From: Chloroflexota bacterium
Lineage (GTDB): Bacteria; Chloroflexota; Anaerolineae; Promineifilales; Promineifilaceae
Direction: 5' to 3'
Length of the DNA: 8,583 nt
Assembly (NCBI GenBank): GCA_024278255.1
Contig: JAJRTP010000201.1
Location: 1-8,583 of the forward strand
Position 1 is the stretch's first letter, and each line of letters begins with the position of its first letter. The position numbers and the translations under genes were made by a program. The notes under the pieces are model-generated. The model did not search any database. It saw only the letters and a program-made list of their open reading frames with translations, and had not been told where the DNA came from. This document shows, piece after piece, positions 7,101 through 8,583 of this stretch.

Positions 7101-8555
7101 CACCCGGAAACTGGCGAGATTCTTGTTGAGACAGGAGAATATTTCAATGATGAGTCCGCGGCTTTGTGTGATGAGTCTGGTATTGATGAAATCTATGTCT
7201 TTTCGCCGATGACTTGTGACCTGCGGCGCGGTATTTGCGCTAAATGTTATGGTCTGGACCTGGCGCGGGGCAAGCCGGTGGAGTTGGGCACGGCCGTAGG
7301 TATTGTGGCGGCTCAATCTATTGGCGAACCGGGTACCCAGTTGACTTTACGTACCTTCCATACTGGCGGTACAGCTTCGGCCGGTGGTGACATTACCCAG
7401 GGTTTACCCCGTGTTGAAGAGTTGTTTGAAGCCCGGCAGCGGCCTAAAGGTGAAGCTGTTATTACCGAGATTGGCGGTATTGCCGAAACGCATATGGTTG
7501 AAGGCGTGCGGCATGTCTATATTACTGACCTCAAATTGGTTGATGACGAGTATGAAATCCCGGAAGGCTGGGAAATCAAGGTCGGTGACGGTGATACCAT
7601 AGAAGAGGGCGGTATTATTGCCGAAAAAGAGAATGAAGCTCTGGTTGCCCGCAATAACGGCCGTGTTGTGCGCGATGGCGACAACGTGAAAGTGGTCTGG
7701 GAAAGCAAAGACGAAGGCGATTACGAGATTCCCGCCGGTATGCGTTTGCTCATCTCTGACGGTCAGCGCGTAAATGCTGGCGACCAACTGACGGAAGGTT
7801 CCAAAAACCCGCATCGTATTCTGGAAATTCTGGGCCGCGATGCCGTCACCCAATATCTGCTGCGGGAAACGCAGCAAGTTTACCGGCCGCAGGGGCAGAA
7901 CATTCACGATAAGCATTTTGAGGTTATTATCCGCAAGATGTTGAGCAAAGTACAGGTCACCCAATCCGGTGATACGGAAATGCTGCCCGGCGATCTGGTA
8001 GAAGTCAGCGAATTCCAGGAACGGAATGATGAGATCATGGAAGAGGGCGGCCAGCCGGCCCAGGCTGAACCGGTTCTGTTAGGCATTACCAAAGCGGCGC
8101 TCAACACGGAAAGCTTCCTGGCAGCCAGCTCCTTCCAGCATACCATCAAAGTGTTAGCTAAAGCGGCTATTGCCGGACGTAAAGATAAGCTGCAAGGTCT
8201 CAAGGAAAACGTCATCATCGGTAAGCTCATTCCGGCCGGTACCGGTTTCAAGGTTCATGAAGAAGAAGAGGAAATCGAGGCTTTGGAAGAGGACGAACTG
8301 TTGGAGCTTGATCTCTCCGGGCCGTTGATGATTGATGACAATACGGACCCGGCTGTTCTGGAAGCGATTGCTACAGCGGCCGCAGCGGACAAAGCTTCCC
8401 TGGAAATTCAGGAAGTTCAGCCCCCGGAACTGGTTCTTGTGGAGGATGCTCCTGTTGAAGAAGTCGGTTCCGAAGAAGAGCTTGTCCTTGAAGGAGAAGT
8501 TGTTCTTGAAGGAGAAGTTGAAGCTGAAACTGAAGTTAATAAGGACAGCGAATAA
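4104..8555 (+). CDS. rpoC: DNA-directed RNA polymerase subunit beta'
   Basis: This is the catalytic beta' subunit of RNA polymerase, complete at 1483 residues (E. coli 1407, Thermus 1524). Landmarks in order are: first zinc site C59, C61, C74, C77; coiled-coil insertion at about 137-320; clamp helices that bind sigma region 2 ([20 protein letters not shown], from about 421); [19 protein letters not shown] (from 501); and active-site [12 protein letters not shown] with Mg-binding D625, D627, D629. These are followed by [16 protein letters not shown], the bridge helix (925 to about 958), the second zinc site C966, C1038, C1045, C1048, and the trigger loop [16 protein letters not shown] (1074-1089). 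There is no large insertion in the trigger loop. The conserved body ends near [12 protein letters not shown] (to 1382), followed by a 101-residue acidic tail. The insertion begins [14 protein letters not shown], like actinobacterial beta', but is longer. The GTG start is set by GGAGG at 4092. rpoB is not directly upstream, and the gene appears to have its own promoters. Confidence 0.98.
   Translation: [1483 protein letters not shown]
8484..8519 (+). repeat. 18-base tandem duplication in the rpoC tail
   Basis: Two adjacent 18-base units, 8484-8501 and 8502-8519, differ at one base and encode VLEGEV twice (residues 1461-1466 and 1467-1472). They lie within the acidic, non-conserved C-terminal tail of beta', where length changes should be tolerated. 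The pattern looks like a recent in-frame duplication by slippage. Confidence 0.85.
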
Positions 8556-8583
8556 CCTGACTGGCTTTTGTTAGAAATTAGAA

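Larger units (their letters stand above)
310..7664. repeat. Dispersed palindromic octamer ACGGCCGT, 14 copies
   Basis: Copies begin at 310, 360, 1298, 1729, 1888, 2808, 2933, 2966, 3119, 3515, 3789, 6151, 7290 and 7657. Thirteen lie in genes on both strands and one (3789) is between genes. Inside genes they are read as Thr-Ala-Val, Asn/Asp-Gly-Arg or Arg-Pro, so several codon frames are used and a single protein motif does not explain them. Near misses with CGGCCG (for example 584, 3131, 5346, 5860) add to the density. The copies are crowded in 1-3800 (11) and sparse in rpoC (3). Counted by eye; a few may be missed. Confidence 0.85.

Noticed and set aside
6435..7316. A 293-codon open frame on the minus strand opposite rpoC
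   Set aside because: It lies wholly inside the most conserved part of rpoC (bridge helix to trigger loop), has no recognisable protein motif and has His/Gln/Asn-rich composition typical of antisense shadow frames.
8556..8583. Terminator after rpoC
   Set aside because: Only 28 bases remain after the stop and they show no stem followed by a T run, so nothing can be called.

Overview
The window looks like bacterial chromosome from a member of the Chloroflexota, probably Anaerolineae-like. This is an inference from three things: the style of the proteins, a beta' subunit with an Actinobacteria-like coiled-coil insertion near its N terminus, and GGCCGT-rich DNA. No rRNA, tRNA, CRISPR array or transposase was seen.

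Layout. (1) 1-642, plus strand: the C-terminal two thirds of a 3-hydroxyacyl-CoA dehydrogenase (beta-oxidation or butyrate-type metabolism), open at the left edge. Its first ~25 codons do not look like the family. (2) 647-1483, plus strand: a small MscS-type mechanosensitive channel starting 4 bases after the previous stop, so the two genes probably share a transcript. (3) 1477-1564: an array of 7-base repeats that turns back on itself into a long hairpin between two convergent genes. (4) 1561-3687, minus strand: a large membrane-anchored protein with a degenerate PP2C-like cytoplasmic domain, one membrane helix, a helical stalk and a propeller-like outer domain. (5) 3688-4103: a divergent intergenic region with two good sigma70-type promoters reading right, then an intrinsic-terminator-like hairpin, then a ~137-base stretch ending in a strong ribosome binding site. 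(6) 4104-8555, plus strand: rpoC, the RNA polymerase beta' subunit, complete, with a GTG start and an acidic C-terminal tail.

The genes do not form one pathway. The points most worth attention are as follows. The palindromic octamer ACGGCCGT occurs 14 times by eye, in several reading frames. rpoC has its own promoters, and no rpoB lies directly upstream. A terminator-like hairpin lies between those promoters and rpoC. The neighbouring pseudo-phosphatase/propeller protein has no obvious named family. Lengths, positions and counts were read by eye; no database search was possible.
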